64,000 bases of DNA from Lachnospiraceae bacterium (lineage in GTDB: Bacteria; Bacillota; Clostridia; Lachnospirales; Lachnospiraceae). The stretch spans positions 1 to 64,000 of the forward strand of contig JAFXSQ010000007.1 in NCBI GenBank assembly GCA_017525525.1, in the 5' to 3' direction. Position numbers and translations under genes: made by a program. The first letter of the stretch is position 1; the number at the start of each line of letters is the position of its first letter. Positions 9,402 to 17,091 of this stretch are shown one piece after another. The notes under the pieces are model-generated. The model was not told the origin of the DNA, did not search any database, and saw nothing but the letters and a program-made list of their open reading frames with translations.

Positions 9402-10486
9402 AAATAGGAGCATTAAGCACAAAACAATCCGAGATGTACAGACCCTTTTTATTGGATGCGGTGGCAACGCAGCTGCAGGACAAAAATGTACGAGTGGTCG
9501 GCGCATTTGACGGCAAAACCTTAGTCGGTGTTATGGCTTTTCGTGTCGGGAATCCCGCCACTATCTTAAGCATTGCGGTCACTCCGTCGTATCAGCGACA
9601 GGGGGTTGGAAGCGCCCTTGCGGAAAGTCTGACCGATAAGCTGAGCGAGTTCGGCGTCATGGGTATGGAAGCCTTTGTATTCGGAACGGAGGAGGATGAT
9701 GAATTCAAAGGACTTTCGGCATTTTTGTGGAGATGCGGATTCTCCGAAAACGAGAGCTTTGAGAATTACGAACCAACCCTCGGCGAGGTAGCGGAGAATA
9801 AGGAATTTGTACATCTGAAGGATAAAAAGCGATTTAAGGATATTCGCTTTCTGTCCGAATTAACGGACCCGGAAAAAAGAAATCTGGGGAACACTCTTGC
9901 ATCGGAGGCGGAATACACGGATTTTCCGAGAGAGGGTTTAGTCGACAGTTTAAGCACCGTATATGAAAAGGACGGAAAACCTTGCGGCTGCGTGCTCATG
10001 GGAAAGACGCAGGATCAGCTGATGCTCCATTTTGCATTTCTGAGCAATCATGCAGAGGATAAAACCGCGCTGATCAAGATGTTTGCTCAAACCTTAAACG
10101 CATGCAGAGAAAAATACGGTGATGAGATGAAGGTGGGAATCCTTGCCACCGAGGAAAAAGGAGAGAAGCTTGCGAAATTCTTCTTCGCTAAGTCAAAGGG
10201 AGCCACTCGTCTGCACCGATTTACCTTCAGTTTTTCAAAAGAGAAGGAAACGGAGCGTGAAGCGGCTGCCGAATCTTCAGATGATAAAAGCGTGACGAAG
10301 GGCGAGAGACCGCTTGGGACAGATCCGGCATTTGAACCGTTGACAAACAATGATATTCAATGTAAGGACTGCATATACAGGATTCCGAATTATAAGGTTT
10401 CCGTATGTCATAAATATGACCATAAGCCCGATGATGTGTTCGGTCATATGGTATGTCCGAAGTATAGGCCGGAAGTGGGGGAATAA
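9392..10486 (+). CDS. GNAT-family N-acetyltransferase-like protein with C-terminal four-cysteine motif
   Basis: This is a 364-residue protein. Residues 1-125 form a recognisable GNAT domain: the acetyl-CoA loop motif QRQGVG is at 68-73 after the IAVTPSY strand, and FLWRCGF at 111-117 fits the last helix/strand. Residues about 130-285 look like a second, degenerate GNAT-like half without a clear CoA loop. A charged linker (286-320) leads to a tail with Cys324, Cys327, Cys339 and Cys355 (CKDC-x11-C-x15-C), a likely zinc or Fe-S site. The start is chosen for the GGAGAAGGAGGAG site just upstream. It is followed after 3 bp by the ADP-ribosyltransferase gene, so the two are probably co-transcribed. 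The substrate is unknown. It could acetylate the neighbour or a small molecule, but nothing in the sequence shows this. Confidence 0.75.
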   Translation: MDLKIGALSTKQSEMYRPFLLDAVATQLQDKNVRVVGAFDGKTLVGVMAFRVGNPATILSIAVTPSYQRQGVGSALAESLTDKLSEFGVMGMEAFVFGTEEDDEFKGLSAFLWRCGFSENESFENYEPTLGEVAENKEFVHLKDKKRFKDIRFLSELTDPEKRNLGNTLASEAEYTDFPREGLVDSLSTVYEKDGKPCGCVLMGKTQDQLMLHFAFLSNHAEDKTALIKMFAQTLNACREKYGDEMKVGILATEEKGEKLAKFFFAKSKGATRLHRFTFSFSKEKETEREAAAESSDDKSVTKGERPLGTDPAFEPLTNNDIQCKDCIYRIPNYKVSVCHKYDHKPDDVFGHMVCPKYRPEVGE

Positions 10487-10489
10487 ACT

Positions 10490-11782
10490 ATGGGAAGAGG
10501 AAAGCAGAAAGAAGCACAAAAGCCGAAAGCCGCTGAAGGCGTCAAGGTAATAAAGACAGAATCCGATCAGCTCACAACCAATACCAATAGTTTTGCCACA
10601 ACCGTGCATCAGCCCATGCATGAGGAAGGGACTCATACGGACCCCGTGCTTGTTGCCTTGGAGTCGGCAACACTTTACGGGAATCCTGTCAATCTTCAAA
10701 ATGCTGATATTCCGGATGCTCCGGAGCTCCCGGCACAGCAGCAAAGGGCAAACGGCTTCGGCTCCAAGGTTAAGAAATTAGCGGATAAGATCACAAAGCC
10801 TTTCCGCTCGCATAAAACGCAGGAAACCGGTCAAAAGGAGCTGCAAGAGGCCGAGGAACATGAGAGGCTTGTGCAGCAACAGGAGGAAGAAGAGAAAAGG
10901 CAGAAAGAACAGAAGAAAACCGAGGGGAAAAAACAGGAAAAAAAGCCGGGTGCAAAGAGCTTTCGCAATGAGGTAGATGATACCGTTGCCGAGATCGATC
11001 GGCAGCTCTACGGGAAAAATGCCGGAAAGATTGCGGATGGGATAAATACCCGGACCTATTACCGCGGCAAAGAGCTTGAGTGGGATGGGAGTCCGGATCC
11101 GACCTATGCCGGCCATGTTAAAAAGCTGATGGACTCATTTCACGATGTGATTTATCACGAGGATGAGGAGCTCACAGTTCCGGCTTTGGAATCTCTCGAA
11201 GCTTACTCGGATGATTCGACACTCATAAACGATTTGCTTCGAGATGGAAAACAGGATGATGATGACGCTGAAACAGTGTATAAAAACACAAAAGGTCTGG
11301 TAGAATTCCTGAACAAAACGGAGGCCCCGGAGGATATGTTTACCGTACGGCACATGGATTTGTCCGGTTTGAGTCGGTTTGTAGGTGTTCCGTTTCAGAC
11401 CGAGAAAGGAAAAAAACTTGATGTCGATACGGCCTTCGCGCAATTGGAGGACAAGGTAAACTATCAGGATCTTGTCGGCATGGATAAGGGCGTGGTTAGC
11501 ACCACCACCATTCCGCAGGGTACAAGTAAATTCAATAGGCATCAGGTGGAGATGCGCATCATGATACCGAAGGGAACCCACGGCTGTTTTCTCAAGGAGT
11601 GCTCTGAGTTCCAGGAAGAGGATGAGTTCCTGATCCAGGCAGGTACCTCCTTCCGTGTGCTGAAAATAGAAAAGCAGGACACAGGACACGGTGGCCCGGA
11701 TGGCAACCCAAAGATCGTAGTCTATGTGAAGGCTATGCCGAATAAGTTTGATATGAGTAAGTTCCCACCGTTTGAGGGATGA
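10490..11782 (+). CDS. Putative ADP-ribosyltransferase (exoenzyme/VIP2-like) with charged N-terminal region
   Basis: This is a 430-residue protein. Residues 1-90 are Gln/Thr-rich and apparently disordered, and 110-155 form a very charged Glu/Lys/Gln stretch that could be a coiled coil. Residues about 215-415 match the R-S-E class of mono-ADP-ribosyltransferases: Arg287 in FTVRHMDLSGL, the STS-type motif as S337-T-T-T, and an ExE motif E377-D-E379 followed by FLIQAGTSFRVL, which resembles the strand after the catalytic Glu in VIP2/iota-type enzymes. An ExE motif usually means Arg-directed transfer. There is no signal peptide or membrane segment, so any export would need a dedicated system, and none is seen in the window. 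The gene sits 3 bp after the GNAT gene and ends before a hairpin. Target and role (toxin, phage defence or self-modification) are unknown. Assignment rests on motif reading only. Confidence 0.65.
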   Translation: MGRGKQKEAQKPKAAEGVKVIKTESDQLTTNTNSFATTVHQPMHEEGTHTDPVLVALESATLYGNPVNLQNADIPDAPELPAQQQRANGFGSKVKKLADKITKPFRSHKTQETGQKELQEAEEHERLVQQQEEEEKRQKEQKKTEGKKQEKKPGAKSFRNEVDDTVAEIDRQLYGKNAGKIADGINTRTYYRGKELEWDGSPDPTYAGHVKKLMDSFHDVIYHEDEELTVPALESLEAYSDDSTLINDLLRDGKQDDDDAETVYKNTKGLVEFLNKTEAPEDMFTVRHMDLSGLSRFVGVPFQTEKGKKLDVDTAFAQLEDKVNYQDLVGMDKGVVSTTTIPQGTSKFNRHQVEMRIMIPKGTHGCFLKECSEFQEEDEFLIQAGTSFRVLKIEKQDTGHGGPDGNPKIVVYVKAMPNKFDMSKFPPFEG

Positions 11783-11841
11783 CAGGAATACCGTATATAA
11801 GCGTATTGTCGCACTCACTATCCCAACGCGAGCACAAAAAT

Positions 11842-11873
11842 AAGACAGGGGGCGCCACACAGTCCCCTGTCTT
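11842..11873 (+). terminator. Hairpin after the ADP-ribosyltransferase gene
   Basis: AAGACAGGGG pairs with CCCCTGTCTT around a 12-nt loop. It lies between convergent genes. The T-run after it on the plus strand is weak, so termination efficiency is uncertain. A near-identical stem recurs at 13054-13078. Confidence 0.6.
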
Positions 11874-11913
11874 ACAAAATATTTCTACAGGTGTCAAAAA
11901 GCCAAAAGCCCCC

Positions 11914-11955
11914 CCTTCACTTATCCCGGCAACAAGTTTACTTTTGCTTTTGAAA
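11914..11955 (+). repeat. Left copy of imperfect 42-bp direct repeat flanking the accessory island
   Basis: Matches 14906-14947 at 37 of 42 positions by hand alignment, same orientation; the shared core includes GCTTTTGAAA at its right end. The two copies bracket about 3 kb with the XRE, antitoxin/toxin-remnant, unknown and zinc-ribbon genes. Confidence 0.55.
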
Positions 11956-11962
11956 GATAGGA

Positions 11963-12319
11963 CTATTCCCCTTTTGTATTCTCCAGCATCGCCATATACG
12001 CAAGCAGTCGACGTCTCATGTTCTCGGGAAGGTTGCGGTATACCTCTATGAGATGCGCTTCCGCAACAGCTTCTGCTTTTATGCCGGCCTTTTGCCTCTT
12101 ACTCTCACGATTCTCATAATCCGACTTACCTTCTAACAGCTCCTCCGGGGTAAGCCCTAAAGCTTCGCAGATAATCATTATTTTATCCGCGCCGGGATTA
12201 GTCTTTTTCTTCCGCCAGTCACTTATTGTACGCGTTGATATGCCTGTCAGCCTTGACAACTCAGCCTGTGTCATACCTCTTTCATCCATTATCTGAAACA
12301 TTCTTTCACTTATGACCAT
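11963..12319 (-). CDS. XRE-family helix-turn-helix regulator
   Basis: This is a 118-residue protein. Residues about 5-62 form a Cro/C1-type helix-turn-helix: MTQAELSRLTGISTRTISDW covers helices 2-3, followed by the helix beginning GADKIMIICEALGLTPEELL. The C-terminal half (NLPENMRRRLLAYMAML) resembles the dimerisation tail of stand-alone XRE regulators in Clostridia. The start has GGAG 8 nt upstream. It lies downstream of the antitoxin gene on the same strand, 52 bp away, and may be read with it. It ends convergent with the ADP-ribosyltransferase gene. DNA target unknown. Confidence 0.85.
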   Translation of the reverse strand: MVISERMFQIMDERGMTQAELSRLTGISTRTISDWRKKKTNPGADKIMIICEALGLTPEELLEGKSDYENRESKRQKAGIKAEAVAEAHLIEVYRNLPENMRRRLLAYMAMLENTKGE

Positions 12320-12371
12320 ATTGATGCTCCTTCAAAACCGTCCTACAACAGTGGCTTAACCTCTATATTGT

Positions 12372-12668
12372 TCAGGTTTTTTGCGTTTCCTTCACAGGGA
12401 CAAACTCAATTTTCAACGCCATATGTAATGCATGCGCAACCCTCTGCAAAGTTTTTATTGAAGGATTCCCCGTTCCCCTTTCCAACCTGCTTATATCTGC
12501 CTGGGATATACCCGTAAGCTCTGATAATTCTTTCTGCGTTATTCCCTGATTTTTTCTTGCATCTATCACCGCCTGCATTACTGCAAATTCAGGTTCCAAC
12601 GCATCATATTTTTCTTTTAATATCGGATCCTGAAGCTGTTCTTCTATAAAATCATTTAATGTGGTCAT
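12372..12668 (-). CDS. HigA-like XRE antitoxin
   Basis: This is a 98-residue protein with an HTH-XRE domain at about 34-90 (ITQKELSELTGISQADISRL) ending in a short beta-like tail, the usual form of the antitoxin in clostridial RelE/HigB type II modules in which the toxin gene comes first. Its ATG overlaps the TGA of the upstream toxin remnant (ATGA), showing that the two once formed a coupled operon. The promoter at 12924-12952 carries an inverted repeat between -35 and -10 that is the obvious autoregulatory operator. The antitoxin frame is intact although the toxin is not. Confidence 0.85.
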   Translation of the reverse strand: MTTLNDFIEEQLQDPILKEKYDALEPEFAVMQAVIDARKNQGITQKELSELTGISQADISRLERGTGNPSIKTLQRVAHALHMALKIEFVPVKETQKT

Positions 12669-12906
12669 TTCTTCTCCTTCCCGGCATAGTAATCCGCCCT
12701 ATATGTCTTTGCCAATTCTATTTCCTGTTTAGGAGCTTTCTTAACTCCTTTGAATAAGGTTCTCGTAAACTAGGTCCATTCTTCTGTAATAGTTCCAAAG
12801 TCCTTATCATTTTTGCTCGTAAATCATAATCCAACCCAATCAAAAACTCTTTAGCAGGTATTTTGCCATCTACAGTTTCATAAAACACGGTTTTATATTC
12901 ATTCAT
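12665..12906 (-). pseudogene. RelE/HigB-type toxin remnant with internal deletion
   Basis: From ATG 12906 the frame encodes a typical toxin N-terminus (VFYETVDGKIPAKEFL ... LREPYSKEL) and then stops early at a TAG near 12718. In another frame, directly after the break, the sequence continues as KKAPKQEIELAKTYRADYY to a TGA that overlaps the antitoxin ATG. This is the normal C-terminus of the same toxin family. The middle part, roughly forty residues that carry the catalytic core in this family, is absent. The simplest reading is a single internal deletion that also shifted the frame. If translated, the product is 62 residues and should lack RNase activity. Confidence 0.8.
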
Positions 12907-12923
12907 ATACTATTCCTTTCAAT

Positions 12924-12952
12924 ATAATATGTGTTTTATCACATATTGTCAA
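12924..12952 (-). promoter_or_regulatory. Promoter and operator of the toxin-antitoxin module
   Basis: On the minus strand TTGACA (12947-12952) and TATTAT (12924-12929) are separated by 17 bp. The spacer holds an inverted repeat, ATATGTG-6-CACATAT (12927-12946), well placed for repression by the antitoxin. Confidence 0.75.
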
Positions 12953-13053
12953 CAGTTTTCTTTCTTTGCCTATTTACATTAAACTACGATTCTACTCCTT
13001 TAACCGTATATACGGATATTATCACACACATTCCCTCAATGCAAGCGCAAAAA

Positions 13054-13078
13054 AAGACAGGGGACTATCCCCTGCCTT
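13054..13078 (-). terminator. Intrinsic terminator after the 13096-14028 gene
   Basis: On the minus strand AAGGCAGGGG pairs with CCCCTGTCTT over a short loop and is followed by a T-run. The stem is nearly the same as at 11842-11873. Confidence 0.7.
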
Positions 13079-13095
13079 AGTAAATTAGTAATATA

Positions 13096-14028
13096 TCAGC
13101 TTAACTTGCCTTGCTGTATGTACCTCTCAAGCTTTTCGCGATGATTTTTGTTGTGAATCAGCCGTCCGTCCGAGCGTTCTCTTAAGAAGCGCACCGCCGG
13201 AGTTCGTAAAACTGTCATAAGATACAGCGGGTTTGCGGCAAGCTGCTCATCCGTCATGTATATCACCTCGCGATGAGTGCCGGTTGCCTCCATTGCAAGG
13301 TTCAGCTTCGCTAAGAATACCTCCCTGTCTTCGGAGAATCGATACAGATACGTAGCGGCATCCTCTCCCGCGAAAAGCTCTACCGCGCACACACCGTTAC
13401 CAAACACGGCATTCCAGTACTGTTCCGGATGCTTTGTCCGAAAGAGCCCTTTTTCCGTAAATGGCTCGGCAGCCGTGATTTCCTTAAGAGCCCTGCATCT
13501 TTGTTCCTTCACAAGCTCTGCTGCCTTTATTGCCCTCTCCGCAAAGGGCGTTGTGTCGTAGCCCATCCTTCCGACTACATACTCCACTCCCGACTGCATA
13601 AGTATATGAAACAGATACCCGTCCAGCCAAAGCCTTTCTGTAAAGCAAAGCGGTATCCTCACGGCATTAAAAGTCTGAGGAAGCACACACACGGAGTCAG
13701 GATACAGAGCTATCAGCCCACGTCCGCTTTCATCCGGGAGCATGTACTCTCCCTCGCACAGCATAATCTGCTCTTCATCCACAAAGAGCGACTCTAAGCT
13801 TCGCTTCGCAAAACATCCGATAAGCTCATCCCAAAAGCCATCATAGGAAAAACCAAGCATGGATACCTCAATCAGCTCGCCCGACAGAGTATCAATGCGC
13901 ACCCGGTGATTAATGGGAATCAGCTTGGACACCTCCGAATAGTCCAGAAACCTTTCGCCCAGACGTATGCCTTCCTTTTCTATGGATATCTCAGCATCTT
14001 TTCCGAATACATTGCCGTTATACTTCAT
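13096..14028 (-). CDS. Protein of unknown function co-transcribed with zinc-ribbon protein
   Basis: This is a 310-residue soluble protein without signal peptide, membrane segment or obvious catalytic motif. I do not recognise the family. The N-terminal 60 residues (IRLGERFLDYSEVSKL ... SGELIEVSMLG) have the alternating beta pattern of a PH-like sheet domain. The middle is mixed alpha/beta. The C-terminus (FLRERSDGRLIHNKNHREKL) is basic. The ATG at 14028 shares a base with the TGA of the upstream zinc-ribbon gene and has GGGAG in front of it, so translation is coupled. A cytoplasmic partner of the zinc-ribbon protein is the only inference the context allows. Confidence 0.7.
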   Translation of the reverse strand: MKYNGNVFGKDAEISIEKEGIRLGERFLDYSEVSKLIPINHRVRIDTLSGELIEVSMLGFSYDGFWDELIGCFAKRSLESLFVDEEQIMLCEGEYMLPDESGRGLIALYPDSVCVLPQTFNAVRIPLCFTERLWLDGYLFHILMQSGVEYVVGRMGYDTTPFAERAIKAAELVKEQRCRALKEITAAEPFTEKGLFRTKHPEQYWNAVFGNGVCAVELFAGEDAATYLYRFSEDREVFLAKLNLAMEATGTHREVIYMTDEQLAANPLYLMTVLRTPAVRFLRERSDGRLIHNKNHREKLERYIQQGKLS

Positions 14029-14774
14029 CAAAGCTTACTCCCACAGCCACCGCAGAACTTCATGCCGGGGGCATTCTCAAAGCCACAGCTCGGACACTTT
14101 CCGCTCTTTTCCATAGACGAGCCACACTCGCCGCAGAACTTGAGTCCAAGAGCTACCTGCGCGCCACAGTTAGGACAGCGCTGCGTTCCAAGCGGCGAAC
14201 CGCAGTAATTGCAGAACTTCCCGTTGCCTGCCGGCTTTCCGCAGCCAGGGCAGACAGTCGTTCTTGTTTCAATCTTACCCTGCCATACCGTAGCAGTTTC
14301 TGCTGCCTCGTCTATGTTCCTTCGCATGGCCTGGCTTCGTGCCTGCGCCACATAGCTGGCCTCACGGGGAGCGCATTCCGTGCAGAGCCCCTCATCCTCA
14401 TTCCAACAGTCGGCACAGACCCACTTGTTGCACGCGGGACATTTCTTAAAAAGAGGCTGAACCTCTGCCTGCGCATTGTCGAAACAACTCTCCTGTTCCC
14501 TTCTCCACTCGGGCGACTGCTCGCTGAATTTGTTGCTCACAAGGTCGCTACCCCGCTCAAGCGCCCAGCCTATATCCCCGGCCCTTCCTCCGAGAAAGCT
14601 TCCGATAGTAGATGCAAGCCGTCCCTTTCGCTCTGTCTTGGTGCGATGCTGGTATGTGCTCGACTCGACAAAAGTGCTCTTTACTCCGTTCCCACAGCAA
14701 TCGCAAAAAAACTCAAACTGAAACCCCGCCTCTGTTGAAAGATCGTTGTAATTCCTGGTAAATGAATGTAGCAT
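14028..14774 (-). CDS. Multi-zinc-ribbon protein
   Basis: This is a 248-residue protein built around CxxC knuckles: CDCC near residue 24, CPACNKWVCADCW and CTEC at about 110-135, then three tandem double-zinc-ribbon units in the last 75 residues (CPGCGKP/CNYCGS, CPNCGA/CGECGS, CPSCGF/CGGCGS). An alpha-helical region (about 45-100) separates the first knuckle from the rest. Such C-terminal zinc ribbons are common in clostridial proteins of unknown role and suggest protein-protein or nucleic-acid contact. It starts an operon with the downstream unknown gene and is preceded by GGGGGA. It lies at the right end of the island bounded by direct repeats. Confidence 0.8.
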   Translation of the reverse strand: MLHSFTRNYNDLSTEAGFQFEFFCDCCGNGVKSTFVESSTYQHRTKTERKGRLASTIGSFLGGRAGDIGWALERGSDLVSNKFSEQSPEWRREQESCFDNAQAEVQPLFKKCPACNKWVCADCWNEDEGLCTECAPREASYVAQARSQAMRRNIDEAAETATVWQGKIETRTTVCPGCGKPAGNGKFCNYCGSPLGTQRCPNCGAQVALGLKFCGECGSSMEKSGKCPSCGFENAPGMKFCGGCGSKL

Positions 14775-14905
14775 ATATCGTCCCCCTTTACATGATTATC
14801 CTTTGCATACTATTCTTCCTCTGTCCCAACGAACATATAAATACCCCTGCAACATCTCGCTGTTTACAACATTATAATACCCTATATCCGCGTTGATTTC
14901 AATAA

Positions 14906-14947
14906 CCTTCGCCTATTCCGGCAATAAGTTTAATTTTGCTTTTGAAA
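14906..14947 (+). repeat. Right copy of imperfect 42-bp direct repeat
   Basis: Partner of 11914-11955. It ends 8 bp before the -35 box of the ferredoxin promoter. Confidence 0.55.
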
Positions 14948-14955
14948 TTTACTTG

Positions 14956-14984
14956 TTGAAAAAAAATATCAATAGTGCTATAAT
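14956..14984 (+). promoter_or_regulatory. Promoter of the ferredoxin gene
   Basis: TTGAAA (14956-14961), a 17-bp spacer and TATAAT (14979-14984): a near-consensus housekeeping promoter, consistent with strong constitutive expression. Confidence 0.8.
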
Positions 14985-15017
14985 ACAGAAAGTTTATGAA
15001 GAAGGAGGACTACAATC

Positions 15018-15188
15018 ATGGCATTTGTTATCAATGATGGTTGCCTTATGTGCGGTGCTTGTGCCGGTGCTTGTCCGGTAGGAGCTATTAGCGAGGGAGA
15101 CGGAAAGTACGAGATCGATGCTGATAAGTGCATCTCTTGCGGCGCATGTGCAGGTACTTGCCCGGCAGGTGTTATATCAGAGGGTTAA
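15018..15188 (+). CDS. 2[4Fe-4S] clostridial-type ferredoxin
   Basis: This is a 56-residue electron carrier with two copies of the C-x2-C-x2-C-x3-CP motif: CLMCGACAGACP in the N-terminal half and CISCGACAGTCP in the C-terminal half. This is the classic small ferredoxin that carries low-potential electrons between pyruvate:ferredoxin oxidoreductase, hydrogenase and Rnf-type enzymes in anaerobes. The start has AAGGAGG ten bases upstream. It is monocistronic, with its own strong promoter and terminator. Confidence 0.95.
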   Translation: MAFVINDGCLMCGACAGACPVGAISEGDGKYEIDADKCISCGACAGTCPAGVISEG

Positions 15189-15210
15189 TCACCACATATG
15201 CATAAAAGGA

Positions 15211-15252
15211 AAAAGCCTTGCATTCGTTCAAGAATGCAGGGCTTTTCTTATT
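15211..15252 (+). terminator. Intrinsic terminator of the ferredoxin gene
   Basis: AAAAGCCTTGCATTC pairs with GAATGCAGGGCTTTT, 6-nt loop, followed by a T-rich tail. Confidence 0.85.
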
Positions 15253-15595
15253 TAGTGTTTAATGCAACGCATTATTGACCGGTTACGAATATTGCTTCTG
15301 CCATCACCTCTCTTCCTCTATGCGCTTTCTAAGTACAGCATGCAAAAGAAATCAAAGAGGTGTATAAATCATTCGTGGTATATCTTTACATTCCTCATGC
15401 CTGTATCCCTATGCGCACTAAAATAAACACAAAATATCTCCGGGTTCTAAGCGGGACTCCCGCTTAAAGAATAACTGAAATATGCATAGGGATACTCTAC
15501 ATCATTTTTGTATAAAAATCAAGCTGATTTTACAGGCTCGCTTCAGATGTTTAATTCAGCTTCAACATCAAAGGCTCAAACATTATACCAAATGC
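15253..15595. other. Gene-free stretch with nested inverted repeat
   Basis: No gene seen. GTATCCCTATGC (15403-15414) is inverted at 15484-15495, and between them lies a near-perfect palindrome with arms TAAGCGGGA/TCCCGCTTA at 15448-15466. It is downstream of the minus-strand sulfhydrylase gene and may act in its 3' end, though no U-run follows directly. Confidence 0.5.
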
Positions 15596-16873
15596 TTACG
15601 CAAGCGCCTGAGCAAGATCCGCGATAAGGTCCTCGCTTGACTCAAGTCCGCAGGACATTCTCACAAGGCCTGCCGGGATTCCCGCTGCCTCCAGCTGCTC
15701 ATCGGTCATCTGCCTGTGAGTTGAAGTCGCAGGGTTGAGACAACAGGTTCTCGCGTCCGCCACATGTGTCTCAATAGCCGCAAGCTTGAGCTTGCCCATG
15801 AACTCCTCCGCAGCCTTTCTTCCGCCCTTAAGCTCAAAGGATACAACTCCGCAACCGCCGTTAGGCATGTACTTCTTAGCTCTCTCGTAATACGGATCTG
15901 ATTCAAGTCCGGGATAATTCACCTTAATTACCTTATCGTGCTTCTCCAAAAACTTAGCCACTGCAAGTCCGTTCTCAACATGCTTCGGCATGCGCACGTG
16001 AAGCGACTCAAGTCCAAGGTTTAAGATAAATGCGTTCTGTGGCGACTGTATGCAGCCGAAGTCACGCATAAGCTGCGCGGTACATTTGGTTATAAATGCG
16101 CCCTCCTGTCCAAACTTCTCCGCATAAACGATTCCGTGATAAGACTCATCCGGTGTGGTAAGTCCGGGGAACTTGTCGGCATGCGCCATCCAGTCGAACT
16201 TACCTGAGTCAACGATTGCGCCACCGACTGCAGCGCCATGTCCGTCCATGTACTTGGTTGTCGAATGAGTTACTATATCAGCTCCCCACTCAATCGGTCT
16301 GCAGTTCACCGGAGTAGGAAATGTATTATCAACGATAAGCGGAACTCCGTGACTGTGCGCAGCCTTCGCGAATCTCTCTATATCAAATACGGTAAGCGCC
16401 GGGTTAGCGATGGTCTCGCCGAATACCGCCCTCGTGTTCTCCTTAAATGCCGCCTCGAGCTCCTCGTCGCTGCAGTCAGGGGATACAAAGGTCACTTCAA
16501 TTCCCATCTTCGCCATGGTTACAGAAATAAGGTTAAATGTACCGCCGTATATCGAGGATGACGCAACTATATGCGAGCCGCATTCACAGATGTTAAACAG
16601 CGCAAAGAAGTTGGCAGCCTGTCCCGACGAAGTGAGCATAGCAGCGCATCCTCCCTCTAATGCAGCAATCTTAGCCGCTACATAGTCATTGGTCGGATTC
16701 TGAAGTCTGGTGTAGAAGTATCCGCTTGCCTCTAAGTCAAAAAGCTTTCCCATATCCTCACTGGTGTTGTACTTAAAGGTGGTTGACTGAATTATGGGTA
16801 TCTGCCTCGGCTCACCGTTGCCCGGGGTATATCCCGCCTGCACACATAAAGTATCCTGCTTGTAATCTGACAT
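15596..16873 (-). CDS. metY: O-acetylhomoserine sulfhydrylase (O-acetylhomoserine aminocarboxypropyltransferase)
   Basis: This is a 425-residue PLP enzyme of the Cys/Met metabolism family. It forms homocysteine from O-acetylhomoserine and sulfide in the cytoplasm for methionine synthesis. Visible family features are TRLQNPTNDYV near 55-65, the substrate/cofactor region TSSGQAANFFAL, Asp182 in VDNTF, and the Schiff-base Lys207 in THSTTKYMDGHG. The length and the insertion pattern fit the sulfhydrylase branch rather than cystathionine synthase. Start has AGGAGGA 8 nt upstream. The gene stands alone. I see no SAM riboswitch or S-box in the 212 bp upstream, which instead holds repeated GTCTA/TTAGTC palindromes. 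Confidence 0.92.
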   Translation of the reverse strand: MSDYKQDTLCVQAGYTPGNGEPRQIPIIQSTTFKYNTSEDMGKLFDLEASGYFYTRLQNPTNDYVAAKIAALEGGCAAMLTSSGQAANFFALFNICECGSHIVASSSIYGGTFNLISVTMAKMGIEVTFVSPDCSDEELEAAFKENTRAVFGETIANPALTVFDIERFAKAAHSHGVPLIVDNTFPTPVNCRPIEWGADIVTHSTTKYMDGHGAAVGGAIVDSGKFDWMAHADKFPGLTTPDESYHGIVYAEKFGQEGAFITKCTAQLMRDFGCIQSPQNAFILNLGLESLHVRMPKHVENGLAVAKFLEKHDKVIKVNYPGLESDPYYERAKKYMPNGGCGVVSFELKGGRKAAEEFMGKLKLAAIETHVADARTCCLNPATSTHRQMTDEQLEAAGIPAGLVRMSCGLESSEDLIADLAQALA

Positions 16874-16990
16874 TGTTTTGTCCTCCTCGTAATAAATGTT
16901 TTATGCTTTATTATTAAGTGTCGATTAGGCGAACAGCTTAAGCACTGACTTAATACCCGTTAACCTGCTCATCCATACTCGAGCAAATAT

Positions 16991-17091
16991 GTCTACTACA
17001 TTAGTCTTTTAGTCTATTTTATTAGACGATGTTAAATCATCATACTATATGTCTATTTGACACGTTAGTCATTTTGTCTACTGTATTAGTC
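16991..17091. promoter_or_regulatory. Cluster of GTCTA-TAGAC palindromes
   Basis: Three 16-bp pseudo-palindromes of the GTCTAATNNATTAGAC type lie at 16991-17006, 17012-17027 and 17076-17091, plus a wider-spaced pair of half-sites at 17051-17070. The last 16-mer covers the stop codon of the phosphoesterase gene. The cluster fills the upstream region of the sulfhydrylase gene. Confidence 0.5.

Noticed and set aside
10277..10744. Minus-strand 155-codon frame
   Set aside because: It lies opposite the GNAT and ADP-ribosyltransferase genes, which have clear domain content and ribosome sites.
11135..11860. Minus-strand 241-codon frame
   Set aside because: Antisense to the ADP-ribosyltransferase domain. 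Its length comes from codon bias of the real gene.
16874..17085. SAM riboswitch or T-box leader upstream of metY
   Set aside because: No S-box core and no AGGGTGGNACCGCG T-box sequence; only the GTCTA/TAGTC palindromes are seen.
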